Positions 17,843 to 27,100 of a stretch of DNA of 64,000 nucleotides are shown one piece after another. The first letter of the stretch is position 1. Each line of letters starts with the position of its first letter. Where the stretch lies: positions 1 to 64,000 of the forward strand of contig CAIUMP010000033.1 in NCBI GenBank assembly GCA_903900335.1, read 5' to 3'. A program made the translations under genes and the position numbers. Source of the DNA: an uncultured Ignavibacteriota bacterium (GTDB taxonomy: Bacteria > Bacteroidota > Ignavibacteria > Palsa-1295). The notes beneath the pieces were generated by a model, which was not told the DNA's origin, did not search any database, and was given only the letters and a program-made list of their open reading frames with translations.

Positions 17843-20767
17843 TTATTTCGTGAGGGTCATGTGCTGAGTCTGAACAAAATTGCCAGCCTTCATTGTGTAG
17901 TAGTACGTGCCAGCCGGAAGCTCTGTTCCGTTGAACACTGCCTCGTGTGCGCCGGCGGAGACGACCTCGTTAACGAGAGTCGAAACAACCTGACCGAGTG
18001 CATTATAGACTACGAGCGATACTGGAACCTCCTGCGGCACCGTGTAGCGGATCGTCGTCATCTGAGCACCGAACGGATTCGGTACATTCTGCTCGAGTGC
18101 ATAGGTGGCGCCATTCGTCGGTACGCCATCGGCGGACTTCAGAGCAACGACAACCGAACCGAGCGTAGCATCACTGATCGTTACGACACCACCGTTGGTG
18201 GCAGTACCGATAACGTTGCCGCGAAGGTCGCGAACCTCTGCTGTTCCCTGAAGATTCGAGAACGACATCGACACTGGGTAGCTGGCCGACTTGAGGTTGA
18301 CAGTGTATGTCGAGTGATTGTAGCTGATGTTTCCATTGGTCGCTGCAAAGCGTGCATCGAAATCACGGAACGGAGCCGGCATCTCGAAGAAATTCTCTGC
18401 CTGCGAAGTGGAAGCCGCACCGCAATAGAGGCGCTGACCATTCTGATCGGCGTCCGTTACGGTAATGCGAGCAAGCTGACCTTCGAGAGCCATACCGACC
18501 GCTGCCTTACCGGCAGGACCGTCATGCTTCTCGGTCGCGATACGTCCGCTTGGCGGAACCGGTGCGTGCAAGCTATAGAAGCCTGATGCATCAACCTTGA
18601 TGAAGTAACCGCGACCTGGGATGATGAAATTGCTCACATCATAGCCTGTCTGTGGTGTGAACTCCCAAATCGAGGAAAGCAACTGAGGCACCGTCGGAAC
18701 ACCCTGGTTCGGGGTGAGGAGGATGTTGTCCATCGTCGCTGGACCTGTGACGCCACCGATGGTATTCCAACCATGATCAATGTGCACATTGTCAACTGAG
18801 TAGGACTTGACACCCGCGACCGTTCCATCCGGTCCGATGTAATCGCCATAGCGGATCATGTAACCACGGCCAAACTGGAGGTTATCACCAGGAGCCTGGT
18901 TCCAACCGCTGTTCGTGCTGTATGACCACGGCACACCGACTGCGTTCGGGAAGATCACCTGAGCGTTCGGATTCGGAGGCATGACTGGCAAAGAGATCAA
19001 CGTCCAGCTGTACTTCTTGATGAAGGCAGTGATGTTCACGATCGTTGCTGGCGTGTACTCAATGTAGAACGAATTGATGCGGTGATCGGAGATCGTGACG
19101 CAACGGTTACCGTTCTGATCGAGCGTGGCATTACGAAGGTCGATACCTTGCTCCGAGCCATTGAGCGTAAACTTCATCATGATGCGCGAGCCGTCTGGGA
19201 AGTCCTGCGTGTTCACGCAAACCTTCACAGGGTAGCAATTCGGATCACCTGGGCTGAATACAACCTGATAGATCAGGGTGGTATCCGTCAGATCCGAGCG
19301 AATATCGCGGGTAATACCCACAAAGTTCGGATCGAGGAAGCGCGGATCGACCGTGTTGTTAAGTGGCTTGAAGTATGCATAGCAACGCTGGCTAACTACC
19401 ACGTTCGAATCGTAGGCGATAGTGTCTGCAATTGTAACTGGCTTCTCACCATAGAGGAGATCGATACCCTCTGTTGCACCGGCACCGGTACCGAAGGCAA
19501 TCGTGTTCGTGCAAACCGGATTGCAGCTATTGGAAATGTTCAGACGTACGCCCGTTCCCTTACCGCCTGGGGCTGGCTCACTTGGATTCGCGAGGCGAAT
19601 GAAGCGAACAAGCAACTTAGCTGGGTTATTAAGAGCACCATCGCTGGTGAAAGTAACCGTAGCGTAGTAGATTCCCGGTGCGAGGCTTGCCGGATTCGGA
19701 ATGTTGAGGTAGAGTGGTGGTTCTTGTGAACCAAAAGCCGACGTAAAGTCGATCTTCTTGATGTACTGGCACTGCGTGCCACCCACTGCCGAGTTCTGAC
19801 TGAGTACCAGCCAAGAGACGTTCGAGCAGATGTTCACATTATCCAGCTCTGTACCACCGACTCCGTCGCGGATGCCCATCAAGCGAGAGATCGAAGTAGC
19901 TCCTGTTGTAGGATCGTACACAAGATCCGCCGTCAACTGATAATTTGCATTATCAATGGCGTAGATCTGCGAAAGCGGACGAAGGTCGAACGTCGGCTGC
20001 GCTGTCAACTGGACGAGGCCAAAGCCCTTCTTGTTCTGACCGTTCAAGCCGATACCACCGCCAAAGTTTCCATGACGATAGTCGTACGAAAAACCACCAA
20101 TCGCGTTGATCAATGAATCACCAAGGTGATCATTGAAACGAGAAGAATCAAGGCTGATCTCTCCCGCGTTGACCGGGCTCACGTTAACCTTAAAACGAAG
20201 CCAGAGCAATACACCGTTGTTTTCGGTACAACCAGAATCTGATGTATTCGAAAGCGGAAGCGGCGTCGAGCTAGCTCCCGACAAGCGAATGCGATGCAGG
20301 TATGGATTACCCGTCGATACATCAGGCTGATCGCTGAAGTTAACGAAGAACGACTTTGCCATTGCGGTATCTGTCGGTCCAGGACCGATCATAACCACGG
20401 GGCTGCCGTGTGCTGGATTGATATCCAGAACCATCGCCTGCGTCAGGTATGTGAACTGAAATTCGAAACTACGAATAGGCTCCAGGTGCTGCCCGAAGTA
20501 CTGCCCGTTCGTGTTCGGGTTGAATGTTGTGTCAACCTCATTGTAGCACCAAACGGGTACCAGAAAATACCGCTCGCCGCCAGCTGCGGGATAAGGAATT
20601 CTCTGAATGCCGTCCGGGTAGCAATGGAAGTTCCGAAGGGATAACGTCGGATAATACCTAATACCCTGAGGGGTCTGAGCAAAAACCGACGAAATACCGA
20701 GCAGGACTACCAGGACCGCGAGCATCGTTGCTGCTGTCCATGAGCCGTAACGCTTGCGCATGGCCAT
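17843..20767 (-). CDS. Large secreted T9SS protein with a cohesin-like N-terminal region
   Basis: I start at 20767 (MAMRKRYGSW) since AAGGAG lies just upstream; the ATG at 20761 (MRKRYGSW) has better spacing and is equally possible. The product has ~974 residues with a signal peptide ending near SSVFAQ. Residues ~80-230 look like a cohesin-type beta sandwich (IRSFEFQFTYLTQAMVLD, then GVLLWLRFKVNVSPVNAGEI). A segment near 330-400 (LAPGIYYATVTFTSDGALNN) resembles a BACON-like domain, and one near 620-750 (GWNTIGG, GRGYFIKVDASG) is common in T9SS cargo. The end (NVPNPFGAQMTTIRYTV... LPAGTYYYTMKAG) is a textbook T9SS type A domain. Neighbouring genes also encode cohesin-like domains. No enzymatic motif seen. 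Confidence 0.8.
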   Translation of the reverse strand: MAMRKRYGSWTAATMLAVLVVLLGISSVFAQTPQGIRYYPTLSLRNFHCYPDGIQRIPYPAAGGERYFLVPVWCYNEVDTTFNPNTNGQYFGQHLEPIRSFEFQFTYLTQAMVLDINPAHGSPVVMIGPGPTDTAMAKSFFVNFSDQPDVSTGNPYLHRIRLSGASSTPLPLSNTSDSGCTENNGVLLWLRFKVNVSPVNAGEISLDSSRFNDHLGDSLINAIGGFSYDYRHGNFGGGIGLNGQNKKGFGLVQLTAQPTFDLRPLSQIYAIDNANYQLTADLVYDPTTGATSISRLMGIRDGVGGTELDNVNICSNVSWLVLSQNSAVGGTQCQYIKKIDFTSAFGSQEPPLYLNIPNPASLAPGIYYATVTFTSDGALNNPAKLLVRFIRLANPSEPAPGGKGTGVRLNISNSCNPVCTNTIAFGTGAGATEGIDLLYGEKPVTIADTIAYDSNVVVSQRCYAYFKPLNNTVDPRFLDPNFVGITRDIRSDLTDTTLIYQVVFSPGDPNCYPVKVCVNTQDFPDGSRIMMKFTLNGSEQGIDLRNATLDQNGNRCVTISDHRINSFYIEYTPATIVNITAFIKKYSWTLISLPVMPPNPNAQVIFPNAVGVPWSYSTNSGWNQAPGDNLQFGRGYMIRYGDYIGPDGTVAGVKSYSVDNVHIDHGWNTIGGVTGPATMDNILLTPNQGVPTVPQLLSSIWEFTPQTGYDVSNFIIPGRGYFIKVDASGFYSLHAPVPPSGRIATEKHDGPAGKAAVGMALEGQLARITVTDADQNGQRLYCGAASTSQAENFFEMPAPFRDFDARFAATNGNISYNHSTYTVNLKSASYPVSMSFSNLQGTAEVRDLRGNVIGTATNGGVVTISDATLGSVVVALKSADGVPTNGATYALEQNVPNPFGAQMTTIRYTVPQEVPVSLVVYNALGQVVSTLVNEVVSAGAHEAVFNGTELPAGTYYYTMKAGNFVQTQHMTLTK

Positions 20768-20873
20768 TTTCTCCTTGATTGTAAAATTGTTAGGGTTCAT
20801 CATACCTGACAACTAATTGTTCTAATTACACTTTGTTACACACCAAATGGTGTTTTCTTCAATTTTTCTATGG

Positions 20874-22091
20874 CTACGGTCCGACGACCAGCGTACGGAC
20901 GATCTGAAAACTGCTTCCGCGCTTACGCAGAACTACCCTGTAGAGCCCAGCTGTGGTGCCTCTCGGAATCTCTATCTCCTTCAGCAACCGCGCGCTTTCG
21001 AAGCACACTGCACCTAAAGGGTCGTAAATTTTGACTGAATACTCTGCCTCATCAGGAGGCACGATTGTAAATCTTGCACTTGTCGGGTTTGGAAACACCT
21101 CGAAGCTTCCCGAACCATAAAACTCGTTGACGCTTAGCTTTCTAAAAGCTCCATAAAGCGTAATTGAGTCGATCAGGTAATCGATGCTTCCACGCAAAGA
21201 GCTACTATTTGTAGCAATCCAGTGAGCGGATTGGAATACGGTGGATTCTGTATCCGTACCAACAAGGGCGGTGAATGAAAGCCAGAGAACTGTATCTGAC
21301 CCCATTATTCGCTGACCCTTCGCCAATAAATTGACGTCTACGTTGCCCGACGTACTCGACAAGGAACCGATGCCCACATCCGAAGACTCCTTCGTGGAAG
21401 CTCCCGTGAACAAAAGTCTTTGTACATCATACGAAAAGCTAAACCTTGCGGACTGTGTGCCTGCCCTTGAAATGTCTGAAAGCATCACAGGCACGACGGT
21501 CTTCACAGAGTCGGCCGTGTAACCATCGCTTTGTCCATAAATGATGACTCTTGGAATCGTAACAGCCACATGCCCAGAAGCCTGCGGCGTCCTCGCCCAA
21601 CCGTCCACTTCCTCGATGCTATCGATGCCGTAGGACGAATCACCAAACATTGCCACTGATTGATCCCAACGAAGCCATGCGGTGTCACTCAATTTGGAAT
21701 TCAGAACCGCCTTGAGTCTAAATAGAACCGGGTTTGCAAGGTCGATTTCCTGATTCGACTGGCCCGCAGCCAAGAAGCCGATCACAGAGGGAGAAATCGT
21801 GTCCAAGATGTATAGCAACGATGTTGCCGTACCCGAGGTCTCAATACTCACTACGTGAATTAGGCTGGAATCGTATATCAGACGAGCGATTAGACTTCTA
21901 AGATTGTGCGGCTTTGAGCCGCTCAAATCATATCGCACACCGATCGTTACCGAGTCACCTGCATTACCTGAGATCCTATCCACTGAAGCACGGAAGATGT
22001 TAAGTCCCTGTGCCTCGGAATCGCTTGAAAAAGAGATAACCGAGAGGACTACTACTGCTCCGATCAGGAATCGCAATATCCTCTTAGCCAT
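20874..22091 (-). CDS. Secreted protein with two cohesin-like domains and T9SS tail
   Basis: The 405-residue product has a signal peptide (MAKRILRFLIGAVVVLSVISF...EAQ). Residues ~28-180 read as a cohesin-like fold: NAGDSVTIGVRYDLSG, then LIARLIYDSSLIHVVSIE, then VLFRLKAVLNSKL. Residues ~185-320 repeat this pattern (VKTVVPVMLSD, SARFSFSYDVQRLLF, DTVLWLSFTALVG). Residues ~325-405 are a T9SS sorting domain (GSFEVFPNPTSARFTI... AGLYRVVLRKRG). Known cohesins bind dockerins in cellulosomes and related assemblies; the next gene upstream (22162) carries dockerin-like repeats, so a partner relation is possible but unproven. It lies 61 bases beyond the gene ending at 20874 on the same strand. Confidence 0.75.
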   Translation of the reverse strand: MAKRILRFLIGAVVVLSVISFSSDSEAQGLNIFRASVDRISGNAGDSVTIGVRYDLSGSKPHNLRSLIARLIYDSSLIHVVSIETSGTATSLLYILDTISPSVIGFLAAGQSNQEIDLANPVLFRLKAVLNSKLSDTAWLRWDQSVAMFGDSSYGIDSIEEVDGWARTPQASGHVAVTIPRVIIYGQSDGYTADSVKTVVPVMLSDISRAGTQSARFSFSYDVQRLLFTGASTKESSDVGIGSLSSTSGNVDVNLLAKGQRIMGSDTVLWLSFTALVGTDTESTVFQSAHWIATNSSSLRGSIDYLIDSITLYGAFRKLSVNEFYGSGSFEVFPNPTSARFTIVPPDEAEYSVKIYDPLGAVCFESARLLKEIEIPRGTTAGLYRVVLRKRGSSFQIVRTLVVGP

Positions 22092-22115
22092 AGATTGTCA
22101 AAGAACGATTTGCTA

Positions 22116-22150
22116 TTATATCCGGCGCGCGAACCGTGCGCCGGATATAA
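22116..22150 (-). terminator. Strong stem-loop downstream of the gene at 22162
   Basis: Perfect 13-base arms (TTATATCCGGCGC / GCGCCGGATATAA) enclose a 9-base loop, 11 bases after the stop of the minus-strand gene at 22162 and 24 bases before the ATG at 22091. Position and strength fit a terminator or mRNA-stabilising hairpin; the T-run is short (TATAAT). Confidence 0.6.
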
Positions 22151-22161
22151 CGAAGCTTGGC

Positions 22162-24078
22162 TTAGCGTACTACCTGCATCTTCACGCTCTGCGTGAAGTC
22201 CGGCGTTACGATCTGATAATAGTAGAGCCCATTGGCAACTACATTTCCATTGGCATCGCGGCCATCCCACTCAACGGTGTTGTAGCCAGCAGCGCGGTAC
22301 TCATTACCTACCAGGTTACGAACTTCATGACCGAGCATGTCAAACACGCGAAGAGTCACGTTCTCTGAATTCGCAAGCTGGAATCCGATCGTCGTATGTC
22401 CAGAAACACTCGCCAGGAAAGGATTCGGTACGTTCTGATCGAGTGAGTTCACAGTAACGTTGTTACCGCCAACACCCGAAAGCTTGAGTGCGACTGTCGA
22501 GCCCGGCATGTCACGGTCGTTGACCTGGACACCACTCAGTTCGAAAGCTGCGTTGCTCTTGTTCGCCACGTTGAACTCCAAGTAGCCGACCGTAGCGCCA
22601 TCCTCGTAGTTACCGCTTGTTGCAAGAGTAACCTTACCGGTAGATGCATTCGCAAAGATACGGCTTCCGTTCGTTGCGCGTGTGCCGACAAATTGAAGAT
22701 CATTGCTATTGATACCCTTGACATTCATCTCCAAGGAGAGTGGACCATTCACGTTGCCACGAACAGTTACTGGTACGAGGAGGGTATTGCCGTTCATTAC
22801 CACATTGGCCGCATCCGCCACGATACCCGATACGTCAGTGGACTTAATGTCCGACGACTTGTATCCTGGCACCGGCAGACCTGCTGGCCAAGGAAGCACT
22901 GGCAACTTCGCTGCGAGATACATCATGATGTAAGCCGCATCGTACGAGGTGCAATAATAGAAGTACGCGCCGTATGTTGGATTATAGACGCGACCTGTGT
23001 GATTCGCGTCGCCATGGAAGGCAGCGTGTCCTTCAACCGAATCCAAAGGAACATTGTTGGCACGCGACTTCAAAATGAGGTCCGCATCCGTTAATGTCAC
23101 GAAGCGATTCTGGTTATTACGAACCGTCGCACTTGGGTTGTAGATCTGATCGAGGTTCACATCACCATCGCCCCATTGAGCGAAGTTACCGCGACCCTGC
23201 GGAACGATCTGGATCGCGCGACCAGGAAGGCACGTCGCTGGTGGCCAGCAGGACGAACGCGCCGTCGTGTTCAAGCGGGTAGAGTCGCCATTGAACGTTG
23301 TTGAAGCAAACAGTGCATTCATGTGCGTGAATCCCGCGGAGTCATCTGCACCAACTGCTGCACCAACCGTTTGTACAGTCGAGCCGAAACCGATCGGACC
23401 GTACTGAAATTCAAAGGTAGCACGCTTGTCTGGAATCGCCACATCGTTTGCGAGGGGGTTCTCCAGAATACGGAGCTGGAAAGAAGCTATCGAATTCGGA
23501 TTCGTCTTGTCCAGAATGTTCAGATCCTTCCACTCAATCGTGAATGTGTGGATCATCGAACCTGGCAAAGAATTCTTGTTCGTATCCGGCACGGCCGTCG
23601 TTGAATAAGAGATCCTTGTCGGACGAAAACCCGGCTCGAGTGTGCGATAGTAATGGTCACCCCAGAACGGCGCAAGTGTTGCGTTCGGCGAGGTAGAGGT
23701 GAATAGGTTGTTGTTGTTATTCGGTGTGACGGCAATCGCATGATTACCGACGCCGACCCATCCATTCACGTTCACGTTGACCGTGCTGTAAAGGTTACCA
23801 TTATAGTCAAAGACAAAGCCAGTTGGCAGGCCCTGACTATTTGGCCCGGTGTAGGTTCCGTCATCATGATCGGCCACCTGACTGAAATTGAAGAACGAGT
23901 CAGCCGGAAGCAGATTCGCACCCGCGAGCGGGTTATAGAACTGATTCACGTACTGCACCGCGTAATTAGCCCAAAGAGGCGCAACGCCAGCCTGCTGCGC
24001 TTCGCTCTTGGTAGCCCCGCCGGCCACTCCCAAAAAGAGTGCGGCACTGGCGACGAGTAACCGTTGATAAAGTTTCAT
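22162..24078 (-). CDS. Secreted T9SS protein with dockerin-like repeats and a cohesin-like domain
   Basis: The ATG at 24078 gives a signal peptide (MKLYQRLLVASAALFLGVAG) and an AGGAG sits 10 bases upstream; longer frames run into the previous gene. The product has 638 residues. Residues ~40-290 form a secreted beta domain (GSMIHTFTIEWKDLN). Two dockerin-like repeats follow: GDGDVNLDQIYN with VTLTDADLILKSR (~296-335) and HGDANHTGRVYN with SYDAAYIMMYLA (~350-390). Each has an unusual insert between the calcium-loop part and the helix. Residues ~405-530 look cohesin-like (LLVPVTVRGNVNGPLSLEMN, YLEFNVANKS). The tail is a FlgD/T9SS domain (NVPNPFLAS, YNTVEWDGRDANG). A scaffold or surface-assembly role is inference. 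Confidence 0.75.
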   Translation of the reverse strand: MKLYQRLLVASAALFLGVAGGATKSEAQQAGVAPLWANYAVQYVNQFYNPLAGANLLPADSFFNFSQVADHDDGTYTGPNSQGLPTGFVFDYNGNLYSTVNVNVNGWVGVGNHAIAVTPNNNNNLFTSTSPNATLAPFWGDHYYRTLEPGFRPTRISYSTTAVPDTNKNSLPGSMIHTFTIEWKDLNILDKTNPNSIASFQLRILENPLANDVAIPDKRATFEFQYGPIGFGSTVQTVGAAVGADDSAGFTHMNALFASTTFNGDSTRLNTTARSSCWPPATCLPGRAIQIVPQGRGNFAQWGDGDVNLDQIYNPSATVRNNQNRFVTLTDADLILKSRANNVPLDSVEGHAAFHGDANHTGRVYNPTYGAYFYYCTSYDAAYIMMYLAAKLPVLPWPAGLPVPGYKSSDIKSTDVSGIVADAANVVMNGNTLLVPVTVRGNVNGPLSLEMNVKGINSNDLQFVGTRATNGSRIFANASTGKVTLATSGNYEDGATVGYLEFNVANKSNAAFELSGVQVNDRDMPGSTVALKLSGVGGNNVTVNSLDQNVPNPFLASVSGHTTIGFQLANSENVTLRVFDMLGHEVRNLVGNEYRAAGYNTVEWDGRDANGNVVANGLYYYQIVTPDFTQSVKMQVVR

Positions 24079-24137
24079 GGGTCTGATACTCCTAGAAAGT
24101 TGACGTATTAAACTTTGTAAATCGTTTCGTTGAACTC

Positions 24138-24169
24138 GCCACCCGCAACACTTGTGAATTGCAGGTGGC
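24138..24169 (-). terminator. Stem-loop downstream of the giant beta-helix gene
   Basis: GCCACCCGCAA pairs with TTGCAGGTGGC across a 10-base loop with one mismatch. It lies 13 bases after the stop at 24183 (minus strand) and is the probable terminator of the 1969-residue gene. No strong T-run follows on the minus strand. Confidence 0.5.
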
Positions 24170-24182
24170 TTGTTCTTTAACT

Positions 24183-27100
24183 TTACTGACGATTTAAGAT
24201 CATCTTCTGCGAAGAAGTGAAGCTGCCGGCGGTCATCTGTACGATGTACGAGCCGTTTGCCATTTCCTGGCCGTTCGCATCCGTACCATCCCACGTTACT
24301 GGGTAGGTGCCTGGATCAAGCTGCTCTCCGACGAGCGTACGGACCAGCGTACCCTTCACGTCGTAGATCGCGATACGAACTGTCGAGCGCTCGGCAACCG
24401 AGAAGTCGATCGTCGTTGCCGACGAGAACGGATTCGGATGGCTTGGCTCAAGAGCGAACTTGCTTACTGGAGCTGCCGTCTGCTCGACACCGCTATTCGC
24501 AGGTACGAATACGATGAGCGCATTAGCAAGCTTCGAGTCACGAACTCGCATGACCATGGAGTCGGAGCCTACGCGAAGAAGCGTGTACAAGCTCGGATCA
24601 ACTGGGCCACCACCGTTAAACATGTTCACAGAGAATTCCTGTGGGTTCTGCGGATGACGGAGATAGAAGTGACCCGTCTTGAACGTACCGGCTGGAAGCT
24701 TCGCAGGATCCATGCAGGACGGTCTCCAGCAGATGTCCATCGGGAACAGGTTGCCAGACTGGCCACCTTCGTTACCGGATTGGAACTTGACCTGCCAGGT
24801 GATCGGCGCATTGCCCGTCGTTACGTCACGACGAATGTCAATGTACGTACCTTCGATCTGACCACCGATCGGCAATTCCCAACGTGCATCGAAGACACCA
24901 GCGTACGGAGACGGCGGCACTTCCATTTCGCAATAGCGAATGTCAAGCGAGTCCGTTCCAAAGCGGCCTGCTCCGAAGCAGAGGCGCTGGACATCCTGTA
25001 AAGGATGCGTGGCCGTGATGACGTTATAGACATCAACGAAGCAAGAGAAGGTAGGCGCATCACCGATGTGAATTGCGTACACGATCTCGTTCGTGTTACC
25101 CGCTGCGTCTGTCACCAAGAGATGTACAGAGTCGGCTGGCGGAGGATTCGTGCTGAAGTAAGAATCATCCTTGTTCGGCGTCGAGCATACATGGATGGTT
25201 ACCGTGTCATTGCTCAATGTACCAACGGCCGTGCCTGGGGTAACCTTATAGGCTGTATCCAGGGACGTGATCGTGATCGTCTCAATGCAACCTGGGCGGA
25301 GGAGGTCCTTATCCTGAACCTTTACGCTATCGCAGAATGCAATGTGATTGGTTACGCAAATGTCATGCGGTCCCTTCACGAATGACGGCGGATGCTGCAC
25401 GCTGTCCACGCTAAGAAGAAGCGTCTTCCACGTCGTAAGATGGCACTGATCCTGAACAACGATCATGACCGTGTCCTGTGAACCGCAATTCGTCGTCGCG
25501 GTGCGAGGAGCGTCAGAGATCAACGGTGTACCCGTGAGTACTCCTGAGTAAGGATCAATGTGCAACCAACGTGGCGTCGTACCAGTCAGGAGGGTCTTAC
25601 CCACTCCGTAGTTAGGATCACGGTAGACCGTCTGCGTGTCACCCTCGTAAACGAGCTGATACGTGTGATAGTCGGCGTAGTTAGGATCGTAGATATTGAT
25701 CTTCGTTACCTTCGTGGTATCTTCGAAGTTCAAGCTATAATCGAAACCTTCCTTCGCGTCCGGAAGCGTGTCGGTCGTTATCGCAGGGGCGATGTTGACC
25801 TGAACATTCCAACGGGACACGGACTTGCCGGTGTGACCGTCATGCGCCTCGACTGCGATGATCGTATCGAAGTTCAACTCGCCATTTACCTGAGGCGTTG
25901 GCGTGAGGAGGTTCTTTACTGCATAGGCAGAGTCAATGCGGACATTGATAATACCCTTCTGCGTAAAGTTCGCGGCGCGCGAAGCTGGGCTAAGCGTGTC
26001 GATCTGACCATACTTACCCGAACCAGCATCAAACTTCATCCAAGACGGACGCGTAAGGAAGCGATAGCTCGTGCGACCATAACGGAAGTCCCATGCCTCT
26101 GGAGTCTCTGCGGCTGCAGCAGCGTCCTCAGCTTCGTCGTCCGTATTGATGTCATACGTATAGCGCAGGGAGTCTGTCAAGCTCGCCCAGCAAGCCGGAG
26201 GGGCCGTGCTCGTGAAGCGTGGAAGACTATCCATAACGAAAATACGGAAGTGGTATGTCGTTGCTGTAGAGCGTACACAAAGCGTATCTGGCTCAAAACC
26301 TGGCTGTGCACAACCTGGCGTATTCCAGTTCATGTACGGCGGGAATGACCAAAGGCTCAGCTGAAGGCTGTCTGCACCGAGTGCGGCACCAAAACCGGCA
26401 TTACGCAATGCCATTTCGGAAGCGGAGTTCGGTGGGAAGTTTGTCACTGTTGCAGTGACGCCTTCGCCCGAAGGTACTACGTCAGCGTTGTGCGGCTGGC
26501 CAGTCAATAAGACATAACCATTAGAGCCGATAACGTTCTGGTTGAACACCGTTGACTGCTTGAGCCACTTGTAGAGACGAACGTGGTTCGTATCTGGGTC
26601 GCCCGGGAGCAAGTCATACGATACGTTGTACGCCAACTGGGTGTACATTCCCTGATTGAACAGGAAGCGTGGATCGTAGAAATTGTTCGGATCATAGCCA
26701 CCAACGCGGAAGAGCGTGTGCGCGAGATCACTTGCATCGTAGTTGACATCCTCGTGGATGAAGCGACGATTTGGCTGATACTGATCCGTCGCAAGGTTCG
26801 GGATGTCGTTGGTGAACTGCGGCGCAGATACGTCACCGATCACGAACTGAAGACCATGCGATGTGGCATACTGTGCACCATACTTCCAAAGAAGCGTACG
26901 GCTAATGACAAGGATCTTGTCGCCTGGGCGCACTGGAAGCGTATGATAACGCTCGCCTGCATACCATGTGCTCGTGCCGAGGACACCCTGATTGCAAATC
27001 GTGTCACCTGCTGTCGTTCCCATCATGTCCGAAGGCGCGAGTGAGTACTGACGGCCGTCAAGAGCCGCAGAATCCTCAAGCTTCGAAGCACGCTGGATCT

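Noticed and set aside
17789-18586. Long plus-strand frame opposite the T9SS gene ending at 17843
   Set aside because: It is antisense to a well-supported gene and encodes no recognisable domain; several similar frames oppose the 24183-30092 gene and were rejected for the same reason.
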